Notes under the pieces: model-generated
Seen by the model: the letters and a program-made list of their open reading frames with translations, nothing else
What the model was told of the DNA's origin: nothing
Database searches by the model: none
Made by a program: the position numbers and the translations under genes
Shown: positions 1 through 7,981 of the stretch, piece after piece
Position numbering within the stretch: position 1 is the stretch's first letter
Layout of the letters: each line of letters begins with the position of its first letter
From: Brevinematales bacterium
GTDB lineage: Bacteria; Spirochaetota; Brevinematia; Brevinematales; Thermospiraceae
Assembly (NCBI GenBank): GCA_013177995.1
Contig: JABLXN010000005.1
Span: forward strand, 41,737-105,736
Reading direction: 5' to 3'
DNA: 64,000 nt

Positions 1-1
1 C

Positions 2-466
2 CGCAACCTGATGCGAGCCCTTTCGGCAAGGCAAAAACACCACCTTCGCCACCTTCTTCGGAAATTTTTTCTTCTCCCTGGCATCAAAAAAGTCCAGAGG
101 GAAAAGAAACGGCCCTTTCAGGTTATCGAATGTGATAATGCGTCCTCTCCCACCCATTTTCACATTCACCTTGTAGAGAATATCTCGTGCGATAGTCTTA
201 AGACACTCTTCTCCTGCCAAAGCATGAGGGCCATTCTTGATGCTCCTGAAGCTTTTTCTGATATCTTTCAGCAACTTGTTAACCGACTTGAAAACCTTTA
301 TCACCATGGCTGTCGAAAACACCCTCAGCGCTACATTGATGAGTTTTGTCTTTTTTCATTGTATCAGGACTCTGACCTTCGAATGAAAAAGCTTTTGTCG
401 ATGATAAATAGGGAAGAGCTTCTGCTCCCTTACAAGACGCTCATTCAGGAATCCATCGTCCTGTAG
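2..466 (+). CDS. Partial hypothetical protein, 5' end outside window
   Basis: The reading frame is open from the window edge to a TAG at 464-466; an internal ATG lies at 11 but has no clear ribosome binding site, so the gene probably begins upstream. The visible 150 or so residues are basic at the N-terminal side, with several His/Arg-rich stretches, and then mixed helix-like sequence. No signal peptide, membrane segment or catalytic motif is visible and I do not recognise the family. It ends about 115 bases before a mobile-element copy at 583. It could be the C-terminal part of a larger protein. Confidence 0.5.
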   Translation, partial: RNLMRALSARQKHHLRHLLRKFFLLPGIKKVQREKKRPFQVIECDNASSPTHFHIHLVENISCDSLKTLFSCQSMRAILDAPEAFSDIFQQLVNRLENLYHHGCRKHPQRYIDEFCLFSLYQDSDLRMKKLLSMINREELLLPYKTLIQESIVL

Positions 467-582
467 GAAAGGCGTACCGACGACTGGGATTTTTCCTGAG
501 GTGTTCCAACTTCTTATCCTAAAAAGTCTTCGAAGTCTGCTTCTCGTCTGGATATTCGTTTGCAAAAAGGAAAAAGAGTGAT

Positions 583-784
583 GAGACCTTTGCACAAATG
601 TGCAAAGGTCTCAAAAAAGTAGTAAAAAACAAAAAATAGTATAAAAATGTTCCTTAACGTAATAAATAAAACTATTCCTTTGAACAAAAAAAGATAAATA
701 AGCCCTCGTGAACGGAAAAATCGGGGTTTCAGGGGCATAGCCCATGACCCAGATAGGACAAGAAAGCACCCGTGCAAGGGTCTC
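583..784 (+). mobile_element. MITE-like element, copy A (with 5-bp direct repeats)
   Basis: The left end is a perfect 13-4-13 palindrome (583-612): GAGACCTTTGCAC, loop AAAT, then the reverse complement. The right end (772-784) is GTGCAAGGGTCTC, which matches the left terminus as an inverted repeat at 12 of 13 positions. The body is AT-rich, with a short GC-rich hairpin region near 732-750. The 5-mer GTGAT sits directly on both sides (578-582 and 785-789), as expected of a target-site duplication. No transposase gene is inside, so any movement would need a transposase supplied elsewhere. Confidence 0.85.
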
Positions 785-802
785 GTGATGATTGAAGATA
801 AA

Positions 803-830
803 AGCCCTTTGCACATTCGTGCAAGTGGCT
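803..830. repeat. Isolated palindrome related to the MITE arm
   Basis: This 12-4-12 imperfect palindrome (AGCCCTTTGCAC, ATTC, GTGCAAGTGGCT) resembles the left-end hairpin of the 200-bp elements, in the opposite loop orientation. It lies 18 bases beyond the right end of copy A and may be a decayed end of an older copy. Confidence 0.5.
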
Positions 831-917
831 CGATAATTTATTCTTTGCACAACGAAAAGGGAGCTTGGAAGGGATGAGGAAGATAAAAAGAAGGGGAAAA
901 GGTTTATTACCGGCTTT

Positions 918-1036
918 GGCTATGACTTTGTTTCAGCAAAACCTACCGCTTTTTCTCTGGACACGCACCGAGTTTGCACTTTGGCTATTCCCATGTTTCA
1001 GCAAAAGGGGGCTTTTAGCTGAAATAAGGAAATAGC
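918..1036. repeat. Second hairpin family: one half-arm and one full hairpin
   Basis: A full hairpin occupies 984-1036: arms GCTATTCCCATGTTTCAGC and GCTGAAATAAGGAAATAGC around a short loop. A related single arm, GGCTATGACTTTGTTTCAGC, lies at 918-937. The same arms recur near 2418, 28968, 30171 and 59073, always between genes. Nothing else is recognisable in the 831-1061 gap. Confidence 0.65.
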
Positions 1037-1063
1037 AAAATCTTCTCCTAAATCTTCCAAAAC

Positions 1064-1089
1064 AAAAAAGCCTGCCCAAAAGGGCAGGC
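1064..1089 (-). terminator. Rho-independent terminator of the sugar ABC ATPase gene
   Basis: A GCCTGCCC/GGGCAGGC stem with a 4-base loop is followed, on the minus strand, by six T (AAAAAA at 1064-1069 on the plus strand). It lies about 20 bases past the stop codon of the leftward gene that ends at 1109. Confidence 0.9.
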
Positions 1090-1108
1090 TTTTGAATGCT
1101 TTTGGTGT

Positions 1109-2218
1109 TTAGTAGATTGCCATCTCCGTTTCTTTGTCAAAGAGATGGGAACGATTGAGGTCAAAGATTACCTCACGATTGGTATCTCCCATGTGAACAT
1201 TCACCTGAGGATCATACTTCGCAATAAAGGAGTATCCACCATTGGTAGCAAAGTAGACAAATTCCTCAGCTCCGAGACGTTCCACAATTTCTACATTAGC
1301 AAGGGTTGTATTGGAATCAATCGAACCCTGGTACATGCTGCGATCATAAATATCTTCTGGGCGGATTCCGAAGGTTACCTCTCGGCCAACATAGGGACGA
1401 GCTTTGTCTACAAACTGAGAAGGAATCTTGAGCTGGAATTCATTGAAGTCAAGCCAGAGAGCCCCATTAGAATCCTTGACGGTACAATCAAGGAAGTTCA
1501 TGGGCGGACTTCCAATAAAACCAGCGACAAATTTGTTCACAGGATTGTTGTACACCTCAAGAGGAGTGCCAATCTGCTGAACAAGCTTATTATTCATCAC
1601 CACAATCTTGTCGCCCATCGTCATAGCCTCAATCTGGTCGTGGGTCACATAAATAGACGTCGTTTTCATGCGAGCATGAATCTTGATGAGTTCTGCACGC
1701 ATTTGGACACGCAGTTTCGCATCAAGGTTGGAGAGAGGTTCATCGAAAAGGTATACCTTTGGTTTGCGCACAATGGCACGGCCAATAGCCACACGCTGAC
1801 GCTGACCACCGGAGAGGGCTTTGGGTTTTCGGTTGAGATACTCTGTGAGGCCAAGAATCTGAGCAGCCTCATTGACACGCTTTTTGATCTCTTCAGGTGG
1901 GAAATGCCTGAGTTTGAGACCAAAAGCCATGTTCTCTGCTACCGTCATATGGGGGTAGAGAGCGTAGTTCTGGAACACCATGGCGATATCACGATCTTTG
2001 GGTGGTTTGTTATTCACAACCACGCCATCGATCAGGATTTCACCTTTGGTAATCTCCTCGAGCCCTGCGATCATTCGCAGCGTCGTGGATTTCCCGCACC
2101 CCGAAGGGCCAACCAACACGACAAACTCCTTGTCGTTAATTTCCAGGTTTACGTCCTGAACGGCTACTACGTTCCCTTCGTAAACCTTGGACACGTTTCT
2201 TAACACAACGTGTGCCAT
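1109..2218 (-). CDS. ugpC: Sugar/glycerol-3-phosphate ABC transporter ATP-binding protein (MalK/UgpC/MsmX family)
   Basis: This is the cytoplasmic ATPase of a CUT1-type carbohydrate importer, powering uptake of oligosaccharides or glycerol-3-phosphate. The 369-residue length is that of the family. Walker A (GPSGCGKST) is at residues 37-45, the signature LSGGQ near 135, Walker B ([12 protein letters not shown]) near 155-166, and the switch His in YVTHDQ follows. The C-terminal third is a TOBE-type regulatory domain. GGAGG stands about 7 bases before the ATG. The gene is monocistronic, between its own promoter and terminator, with no permease or binding protein beside it. That suggests one ATPase shared by several importers, as MsmX is in Bacillus. 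The exact substrate cannot be read from the sequence. Confidence 0.9.
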   Translation of the reverse strand: MAHVVLRNVSKVYEGNVVAVQDVNLEINDKEFVVLVGPSGCGKSTTLRMIAGLEEITKGEILIDGVVVNNKPPKDRDIAMVFQNYALYPHMTVAENMAFGLKLRHFPPEEIKKRVNEAAQILGLTEYLNRKPKALSGGQRQRVAIGRAIVRKPKVYLFDEPLSNLDAKLRVQMRAELIKIHARMKTTSIYVTHDQIEAMTMGDKIVVMNNKLVQQIGTPLEVYNNPVNKFVAGFIGSPPMNFLDCTVKDSNGALWLDFNEFQLKIPSQFVDKARPYVGREVTFGIRPEDIYDRSMYQGSIDSNTTLANVEIVERLGAEEFVYFATNGGYSFIAKYDPQVNVHMGDTNREVIFDLNRSHLFDKETEMAIY

Positions 2219-2260
2219 ATCTATCCTCCACGGATTTTATTTGCTTTTTGAGACATTACT

Positions 2261-2288
2261 ATTGTAAGACAAAAAAAAATCCGGTCAA
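2261..2288 (-). promoter_or_regulatory. Sigma70-type promoter for the sugar ABC ATPase
   Basis: On the minus strand, TTGACC (2283-2288) is followed after 16 bases by TACAAT (2261-2266), about 45 bases before the start codon at 2218. Confidence 0.75.
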
Positions 2289-2417
2289 GTATTTTGGAGA
2301 AAAAAAGAAAAAATCTTTCTCAAACAGGTTCGTTTTATATGATAGAGTAATGGAGTTTTCCCAAGCAAACAGCAGGGGAAGGGTTTCTATGATAAATTTC
2401 TAATAAAGGGGGTTAAA

Positions 2418-2471
2418 GCTATTACCTTATTTCAGCAAAAGCCATAGGTTGGCTGAAACAAAGTAATAGCC
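2418..2471. repeat. Second hairpin family, near-perfect copy
   Basis: The 19-base left arm GCTATTACCTTATTTCAGC (2418-2436) and right arm GCTGAAACAAAGTAATAGC (2452-2470/2471) enclose a 15-base loop. It sits in the 459-base gap between two divergent genes; the rest of the gap holds their two promoters. There is no T-tract, so it does not look like a simple terminator. Confidence 0.7.
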
Positions 2472-2620
2472 AAAAGGTGTCTCTTTAGTTTTTACCCCCT
2501 TCTCATACCTCATCTCCCAACTTTCCTCCCAATAGCCCCACTTTTTTTGTTCCCTACAAAAGACTCACACAGATTTCGTGAAAAAACAACAAAAATCTTT
2601 TTCAAAAAGAGAGTGAACTC

Positions 2621-2648
2621 TTGCCATTTTTCTGAATCATGGTATAAT
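2621..2648 (+). promoter_or_regulatory. Promoter of the esterase-glycerol operon
   Basis: TTGCCA (2621-2626) and TATAAT (2643-2648) are separated by 16 bases, 29 bases upstream of the ATG at 2678. This is the only good promoter before the five-gene operon. Confidence 0.75.
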
Positions 2649-2677
2649 AAAAACGTAAAAATACGGAGGGGGAAGCG

Positions 2678-3433
2678 ATGCGTATTCTTCCAGGCTTTGA
2701 GCCGTTTTCTTTTGTGGGGACAAAGGATGAGGGAGTGCTTCTTATTCATGGGTTTACCGGGAGTACGACAAGTATTCGAGAATGGGGAGAAGCCTTTTTT
2801 CGGGCTGGTTACCATGTCGAAGCTCCACGTCTTTCCGGTCATGGTACCTGCTGGCAAGATGTGAACCGTTTTCGGGCAGAGGATTGGCTTCTCGATGTGG
2901 AAGATGCGTATCATGTGCTTCAACATCGAGTCAAAACTCTCTATGTAGCAGGTCTTTCCATGGGAGGGCTTCTTGCCTTAGCCATGGCGGAGGAACATCC
3001 TGAGATTCAGGCCATTATTCTTGTTAACCATGCGATAGAGTTCTTCCCAAACCCCCTTCTTCCTTATGTGGGGATTCTTCGATTTTTTCTTTCGAGTGTT
3101 CCAGCTATTTCTTCGGATATCAAGGATCCAAACACCAAAGAGACAGCGTACGACAGGACTCCCGTGAATGGTGTGTATGAGGTGAGAAGGCTTCAAAAGA
3201 TGGTGAAAAGCCGCCTTTCAGAGATTACCCAACCACTTTTGATTTTCAAGTCTCAAGAAGACCATGTTCTTCCTACAAGCAATGTTGAAGCCACGATAAA
3301 GGCGGTTCGTTCTTCTTTCAAAGAAGTGGTATGGCTGCATAATTCCTTTCACGTGGCTACGCAGGATTATGACAAAACCCTTATCTTTCAAAAGTCGATC
3401 GAATTTCTTCAAAAACAAGGGGGGAGTGTATGA
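2678..3433 (+). CDS. Alpha/beta-hydrolase, carboxylesterase / monoacylglycerol-lipase type
   Basis: This 251-residue single-domain hydrolase resembles the Est30-type thermostable carboxylesterases. The oxyanion-side motif HGFTG is near residues 25-29, the nucleophile elbow GLSMGG near 94-99, the acid in SQEDHVLP near 203, and the catalytic His in [11 protein letters not shown] near 230. No signal peptide is visible, so it should act in the cytoplasm, cleaving short acyl esters or monoacylglycerols. Its stop overlaps the glpK start by 4 bases (ATGA), and the downstream genes oxidise glycerol. A role in releasing glycerol from esters is therefore an attractive inference. The ATG at 2678 has a strong GGAGGGGG upstream. 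Confidence 0.85.
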   Translation: MRILPGFEPFSFVGTKDEGVLLIHGFTGSTTSIREWGEAFFRAGYHVEAPRLSGHGTCWQDVNRFRAEDWLLDVEDAYHVLQHRVKTLYVAGLSMGGLLALAMAEEHPEIQAIILVNHAIEFFPNPLLPYVGILRFFLSSVPAISSDIKDPNTKETAYDRTPVNGVYEVRRLQKMVKSRLSEITQPLLIFKSQEDHVLPTSNVEATIKAVRSSFKEVVWLHNSFHVATQDYDKTLIFQKSIEFLQKQGGSV

Positions 3434-4923
3434 AAAACTATATTGGGGCCCTTGATCAGGGAACCACCAGTACCCGTTTTGTGGTATTTGACGAGGACGG
3501 CAATATTGTTTCCGTAGCTCAAAAGGAACACCACCAGATTTACCCAAAGCCTGGCTATGTAGAACATGATCCTGAAGAAATTTTTACTCGAAGTGTAGAG
3601 GTGATGAAAGAGGCTCTCCAGAAAAAGGGTATCTCTCCTCGTGATCTGGCGGCCATAGGAATTACCAATCAGCGAGAAACGACTATCCTCTGGGACCGAA
3701 AAACGGGAAAGCCGTTGTACAATGCCTTAGTGTGGCAGGATACACGTACAGCAGAACTCTGTGAAAAACTCTCTGGGAAGGAGGGTATTTACAGGTTTCA
3801 GAAAAAAACAGGGCTTCCTATTGCCACTTATTTCTCAGGTCCCAAGATTGCCTGGCTACTTGAACATATCCCAGATCTTCGAGAAAAAGCCAACAAAGGG
3901 GAGGTGGCTTTTGGGACCATTGATAGCTGGCTTATCTATCGACTGACGGGGCGGCATATGACGGATGTCACCAATGCCAGCCGAACGCTTCTTTTTGATA
4001 TTACGAGGCTTTCATGGGATAGAGAGTTGTGTGAAGAGATGGGTATTCCCATGAGTCTTCTTCCAGAGGTCGTGGATTCTTCCCATTCTGAGGCCTATGG
4101 AAGGTTACAACGGGATATTGTAGGCCATGAGGTTCCAGTTACCGCTGTGCTCGGGGATCAGCAGGCGGCTCTCTTTGGACAAACGTGTTATGATATAGGT
4201 GAGGCCAAAAATACCTACGGAACAGGCTGTTTTCTCCTTGTGAATATTGGGGAGAAGCCGGTTTTTTCCAGTCGTGGCATTTTGACTACGGTGGGATATC
4301 GTATTCACGGAGAACCTGCCGTGTATGCCATGGAAGGTTCTGTGGCTATTGCAGGGGCACTTATTCAATGGGCGAGGGACAAACTTGGTCTTATAGAGAA
4401 GGCTCCTCAGATAGATGATCTTGCCATGAAGGTTGAGGATAGTGGGGGAATTTATATTGTGCCTGCCTTTTCTGGACTTTTTGCTCCCTATTGGCGAAGC
4501 GATGCGCGTGGCGTCGTGGTAGGGTTAACCCATTACACCAATCGCTTTCATCTTGCCAGGGCAATTTTAGAGGCCACAGCTTACCAGACGAAGGATATTT
4601 TTGATGCCATGCTTTCTGATGCGCATATCAACTTGAAAGAACTTCGGGTGGATGGGGGGATGGTGGTCAGTGAACCACTCATGCAATTTCAAAGTGATAT
4701 CTTGGGTATTGATGTTGTTCGTCCCAGGATAACAGAAACCACGGCTCTTGGGGTGGCCTATGCCGCAGGATTGGCGATTGGATACTGGAAAGACAAAAAG
4801 GAACTCCGTACTCACTGGCAGATTGATAAACGCTGGAAACCCCAGATTACAGAAGAAAAAAGACAGTCTCTTTATCATGGCTGGAAAAAAGCCGTAGAAA
4901 GAACCTTTCACTGGGTAGAATAA
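3430..4923 (+). CDS. glpK: Glycerol kinase
   Basis: It phosphorylates glycerol with ATP to give sn-glycerol-3-phosphate, the entry step of glycerol catabolism. The 497 residues are full family length (FGGY kinase). The N-terminal phosphate-binding motif [10 protein letters not shown] is at about residues 8-17, the second ATPase-core stretch [11 protein letters not shown] near 237-247, and the FGGY signature region [17 protein letters not shown] near 408-424. The start overlaps the esterase stop as ATGA, and the stop overlaps the next start as TAATG, so the genes are translationally coupled. The product feeds the dehydrogenase encoded next. Confidence 0.97.
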   Translation: MKNYIGALDQGTTSTRFVVFDEDGNIVSVAQKEHHQIYPKPGYVEHDPEEIFTRSVEVMKEALQKKGISPRDLAAIGITNQRETTILWDRKTGKPLYNALVWQDTRTAELCEKLSGKEGIYRFQKKTGLPIATYFSGPKIAWLLEHIPDLREKANKGEVAFGTIDSWLIYRLTGRHMTDVTNASRTLLFDITRLSWDRELCEEMGIPMSLLPEVVDSSHSEAYGRLQRDIVGHEVPVTAVLGDQQAALFGQTCYDIGEAKNTYGTGCFLLVNIGEKPVFSSRGILTTVGYRIHGEPAVYAMEGSVAIAGALIQWARDKLGLIEKAPQIDDLAMKVEDSGGIYIVPAFSGLFAPYWRSDARGVVVGLTHYTNRFHLARAILEATAYQTKDIFDAMLSDAHINLKELRVDGGMVVSEPLMQFQSDILGIDVVRPRITETTALGVAYAAGLAIGYWKDKKELRTHWQIDKRWKPQITEEKRQSLYHGWKKAVERTFHWVE

Positions 4924-6374
4924 TGGTGTACGATTATCTTATTATTGGAAGTGGCATTGTGGGGTCTCTTCTCGGGAGGGAACTCGTTCGTTACCAGAAT
5001 CGTGTGCTTATGATAGAAAAGGGCGTGGATATTGGTATGGGAACAAGTGCGGCCAACTCAGCCATTATTCATGCGGGATATGATCCTGTGCCTGGCACGC
5101 TCAAAGCCATGCTCAATGTGAGGGGGAATGCTCTGTGGGATCATCTGGCCGCGGAACTCTTTATTCCTTTCCGAAGAACAGGAAGCTATGTGGTGGCTCT
5201 TTCTCGTGAAGAAATTTCCAAACTCGAAGAATTGAATAAACAGGGAAAGGCTAATGGTGTTCCAGGGCTCAGGCTTCTCTCTGCTGAGGAAACCAAGGAA
5301 CGAATTCCGGGGATTTCAGAAGAGGCCAAGGGAAGTCTCTTTGCTCCCACAGCGGGGATAATTGATCCTTTTCAGGCGAACTTCTTTGCCTGTGAAAACG
5401 CTGTGCTCAATGGAATGGAACTTCAATTGGAAACCGCGTTTGAGGATTTTCTCTGGGAAAAAAACTCCATTGTGGGGGTAAAAACCACCAAAGGCATTTT
5501 TCGGGCACGCTGGGTTATCAATGCGGCAGGTATTCATGCTGATGAGATTATGCATAAAGCGGGTCTTCATTCAGACTATCGGATTATCCCCAGGAGAGGG
5601 CAGTATGTGGTGCTGGATAGAAATCTTTTTCAGTGGGACAAGGTGGTTTTTCCCTGTCCAAATGAGAAGGGTAAAGGGATTCTTGTGGCCACCACTATGC
5701 ATGGCAATACCCTTGTTGGTCCCACATCCGAAGAAGTCTCTGACAAAAGGGCTCTTTTTACCACCGAAGAGGGGCTTAGGCAAGCCATCGAAGGGGGAAA
5801 ACGCCTTGTTCCTGGTTGGGATACTCGCTGGATTATTGCCCAGTATGCCGGGATACGCGCGACACTCTTTCCTACAAAAGACTTTCTGATTGAGGTGGGG
5901 GAGGTTCCCGGTTTTATCAATATCTGTGGTATAGACTCTCCTGGTTATGCTTCGGCACCGGCTATTGCCGAATATATCATCCAAAAACTGAGAGAGAAAG
6001 GTGAAACTTTCATTCCTAAGTACGACTTCAATCCCATTCGTGAACCCCGAAGACTTTTTAAGCATCTTTCTGTGGAGGAAAAAAAACAGCGCATACAAAG
6101 GGAACCCGCCTATGGTCATATCGTGTGCCGATGTGAAGAGATTACCGAAGGGGATCTCCTGGCGGAGATTCGAGGCCCCATTCCTGCAAGAACCTATGAT
6201 GCTTTGAAGAGACGTACCTGGCTTGGTACAGGTCGATGTCAGGGGAGTTTTGATTTTCCCAGGGTGATAGAAATTCTTGCACGAGAAAATGGGACAACCC
6301 CGTACGAGGTGACCAAAAAAGGGGGGGTATCTCGTTTTGTCTTTTCCCCCACAAGAGGGCACTATGACCTATGA
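4923..6374 (+). CDS. glpA: FAD-dependent glycerol-3-phosphate dehydrogenase (GlpA-like, with C-terminal BFD-like domain)
   Basis: It is predicted to oxidise glycerol-3-phosphate to dihydroxyacetone phosphate. The N-terminal Rossmann motif GSGIVGSLLGREL binds FAD, and the DAO-type domain fills about residues 1-370. A C-terminal BFD-like [2Fe-2S] domain starts near residue 400 with Cys402 and Cys404 (CRC) and Cys439 in GRCQG. In this domain the last ligand is normally a Cys shortly after CQG, but here the sequence is CQGSFDF, so only three of four cysteines are seen. No membrane anchor is visible, so the protein is probably soluble. It sits between glpK and an NAD/FAD oxidoreductase with which it likely forms a complex. 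Confidence 0.85.
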   Translation: MVYDYLIIGSGIVGSLLGRELVRYQNRVLMIEKGVDIGMGTSAANSAIIHAGYDPVPGTLKAMLNVRGNALWDHLAAELFIPFRRTGSYVVALSREEISKLEELNKQGKANGVPGLRLLSAEETKERIPGISEEAKGSLFAPTAGIIDPFQANFFACENAVLNGMELQLETAFEDFLWEKNSIVGVKTTKGIFRARWVINAAGIHADEIMHKAGLHSDYRIIPRRGQYVVLDRNLFQWDKVVFPCPNEKGKGILVATTMHGNTLVGPTSEEVSDKRALFTTEEGLRQAIEGGKRLVPGWDTRWIIAQYAGIRATLFPTKDFLIEVGEVPGFINICGIDSPGYASAPAIAEYIIQKLREKGETFIPKYDFNPIREPRRLFKHLSVEEKKQRIQREPAYGHIVCRCEEITEGDLLAEIRGPIPARTYDALKRRTWLGTGRCQGSFDFPRVIEILARENGTTPYEVTKKGGVSRFVFSPTRGHYDL

Positions 6375-7632
6375 TGTGGTAGTTATCGGGGCTGGTCCTG
6401 CGGGGATGGCGGCCGCTCTTGCAGCCCATGATGAGGGAGCTCGTGTTCTCATCGTGGATCGCAATAATGAGGCTGGGGGTATTCTGCCTCAATGTATCCA
6501 TGCAGGTTTTGGGGCAAAGAGGTTCAAGAGGGACCTCCCGGGCCCCCTTTATGCCTACCATTTTCTTCAAGAACTCCAGAAACGGGAGATAGAACTTTGG
6601 CTTGAGACCTTTGTGATGGATATCACGCCATCACGAAGGGTTACCCTTCTCTCCCAAAAAGGGTATCAAGAAATTGAGGCGAAAAGTATCGTTCTTGCCA
6701 TGGGATGTCGAGAACGGACCAGATCTCAAATCAATATTCCCGGCACCCATCCCGCCGGTGTGTATACGGCTGGGACTGTCCAGCGAATGATCAATCGTGA
6801 GGGCTGGATGCCTGGGAGACGCTTTGTGATCCTTGGCTCAGGAGATATAGGGATGATTATGGCCAGACGAATTACCATCGAAGGGGGAGAGGTTCTTCGG
6901 GTGATTGAGGCTCTTCCCTATCTCACAGGGCTCAGGCGAAACTATGTGCAATGTCTTCAGGATTTTCATATTCCCCTTTTTTTGAGTCATACTATCACAA
7001 GAATCGATGGCTACGAACGTGTCGAGGGAGTAGAAATCACCCCCCTTGATGAAAACTTCTGTCCCGTGAAAGAAAAAAGCGAATGGCTTGCCTGTGATAC
7101 CCTGCTTCTTTCTGTGGGTATCATCCCGGAGAATGAACTCAGTCGTCGCTTAGGGGTTGTTCTTGATCCTATCACAGGTGGGCCAGTGGTGGATCAGTAT
7201 AGCCAGACATCTGTCTATGGGGTTTTTGCTGCCGGTAATGTGGTACACATTTACGATCTTGTGGATGATGTGACTGATCATGGGGAACTTGCAGGACGTT
7301 CGGCAGCTCGTTTTGCCAAAAGCCTTTCCCTCTGGAGTGAACCATCTCTCCCTGTTCACTGGAGCGTTCCTATCAGAAGCGTTGTTCCTCAGCGACTTCT
7401 CCTCTCCCCCTCTCAAGAGGCACCTCTTTCCTTTTTTCTTCGGGTCTCAAAACCGTGGGAAAACCCTGTGACCTTCATCCTCAAGGGAGAAAATACCGTT
7501 CTTTTTGAGAAGAAAGTCCCCTACGCAAGACCCGCTGAGATGATTACCATAACCCTTCCCCTTTCGCTCACGTCATCTCTTTTCCAACGTTCTTTTTCTT
7601 CTCTTCTGTGGGAGGCAAGGTATGAATCATGA
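6364..7632 (+). CDS. NAD(P)/FAD-dependent oxidoreductase of the glycerol operon
   Basis: This 422-residue flavoprotein is of pyridine-nucleotide-disulphide-oxidoreductase fold. GAGPAGMAAALAA near residues 8-20 is the FAD dinucleotide fold, and a second one, LGSGDIGMIMARR near 157-169, is for NAD(P). ATAGN-type FAD contact is represented by FAAGNVVHIYDLVDD near 290. The genes glpK, GlpA-like, this family and DUF1667 are commonly clustered in anaerobes. It probably passes electrons between the G3P dehydrogenase flavin/iron-sulphur centre and NAD(P). An ATG 27 bases upstream is in frame, but the start at 6364 has AGAGGG at the right distance and begins directly with the Rossmann strand. It overlaps the previous gene by 11 bases. 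Confidence 0.8.
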   Translation: MTYDVVVIGAGPAGMAAALAAHDEGARVLIVDRNNEAGGILPQCIHAGFGAKRFKRDLPGPLYAYHFLQELQKREIELWLETFVMDITPSRRVTLLSQKGYQEIEAKSIVLAMGCRERTRSQINIPGTHPAGVYTAGTVQRMINREGWMPGRRFVILGSGDIGMIMARRITIEGGEVLRVIEALPYLTGLRRNYVQCLQDFHIPLFLSHTITRIDGYERVEGVEITPLDENFCPVKEKSEWLACDTLLLSVGIIPENELSRRLGVVLDPITGGPVVDQYSQTSVYGVFAAGNVVHIYDLVDDVTDHGELAGRSAARFAKSLSLWSEPSLPVHWSVPIRSVVPQRLLLSPSQEAPLSFFLRVSKPWENPVTFILKGENTVLFEKKVPYARPAEMITITLPLSLTSSLFQRSFSSLLWEARYES

Positions 7633-7972
7633 ATTGTATTGTCTTCGCTGTCCACGTGGATGTCTTCTCCAGGTAGAGGTATCAGAACACGCTTTCAAAG
7701 TTGAGGGAAATTCCTGTAAGCTTGGAGAAGAATTTGCGATTCAAGAAATCCAGGCTCCACGCCGATTATTTACATCGTCGGTAAGGGTAAAAGGTGGGAG
7801 ATTTCCGGTTGTCCCTGTGGTAACGTCTGCTCCTGTTCTGAAAGAGGATATTCCACGATGGATTCAGCTCTGCCAAACACTTTCCCTTGAGTCTCCGGTA
7901 GAGCCAAATACTGTCGTGGCCTGTAATCCCTTTGGGGACGGGATAGATCTCATCACCACCTGGTTTGGATAA
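7622..7972 (+). CDS. DUF1667 family protein of the glycerol operon
   Basis: A small 116-residue protein of the DUF1667 family. Cys7, Cys10 and Cys14 (CLRCPRGC) and Cys32 (NSCKLG) form a likely metal or iron-sulphur site. A conserved C-terminal stretch PVEPNTVVACN carries a further Cys. The gene overlaps the oxidoreductase by 11 bases. Its family is known from the same glp-type cluster, where it is presumed to be an electron-transfer or assembly partner. That role is inferred from neighbourhood only. Confidence 0.85.
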   Translation: MNHELYCLRCPRGCLLQVEVSEHAFKVEGNSCKLGEEFAIQEIQAPRRLFTSSVRVKGGRFPVVPVVTSAPVLKEDIPRWIQLCQTLSLESPVEPNTVVACNPFGDGIDLITTWFG

Positions 7973-7981
7973 GGAGGCCCT

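Noticed and set aside
514..816. Open frame on the minus strand through element copy A, recurring with similar sequence in copies D, E and G
   Set aside because: The frame recurs because the repeat recurs; copy F has an in-frame stop at the central hairpin and copy C is shifted, and there is no ribosome binding site. Not treated as a gene.
1145..2203. 352-codon plus-strand open frame opposite the sugar ABC ATPase
   Set aside because: It lies antisense to a gene with complete ABC motifs and has no protein-like motifs itself.
5571..6362. 263-codon minus-strand frame opposite the G3P dehydrogenase
   Set aside because: Antisense shadow; the plus strand carries clear FAD and BFD motifs.
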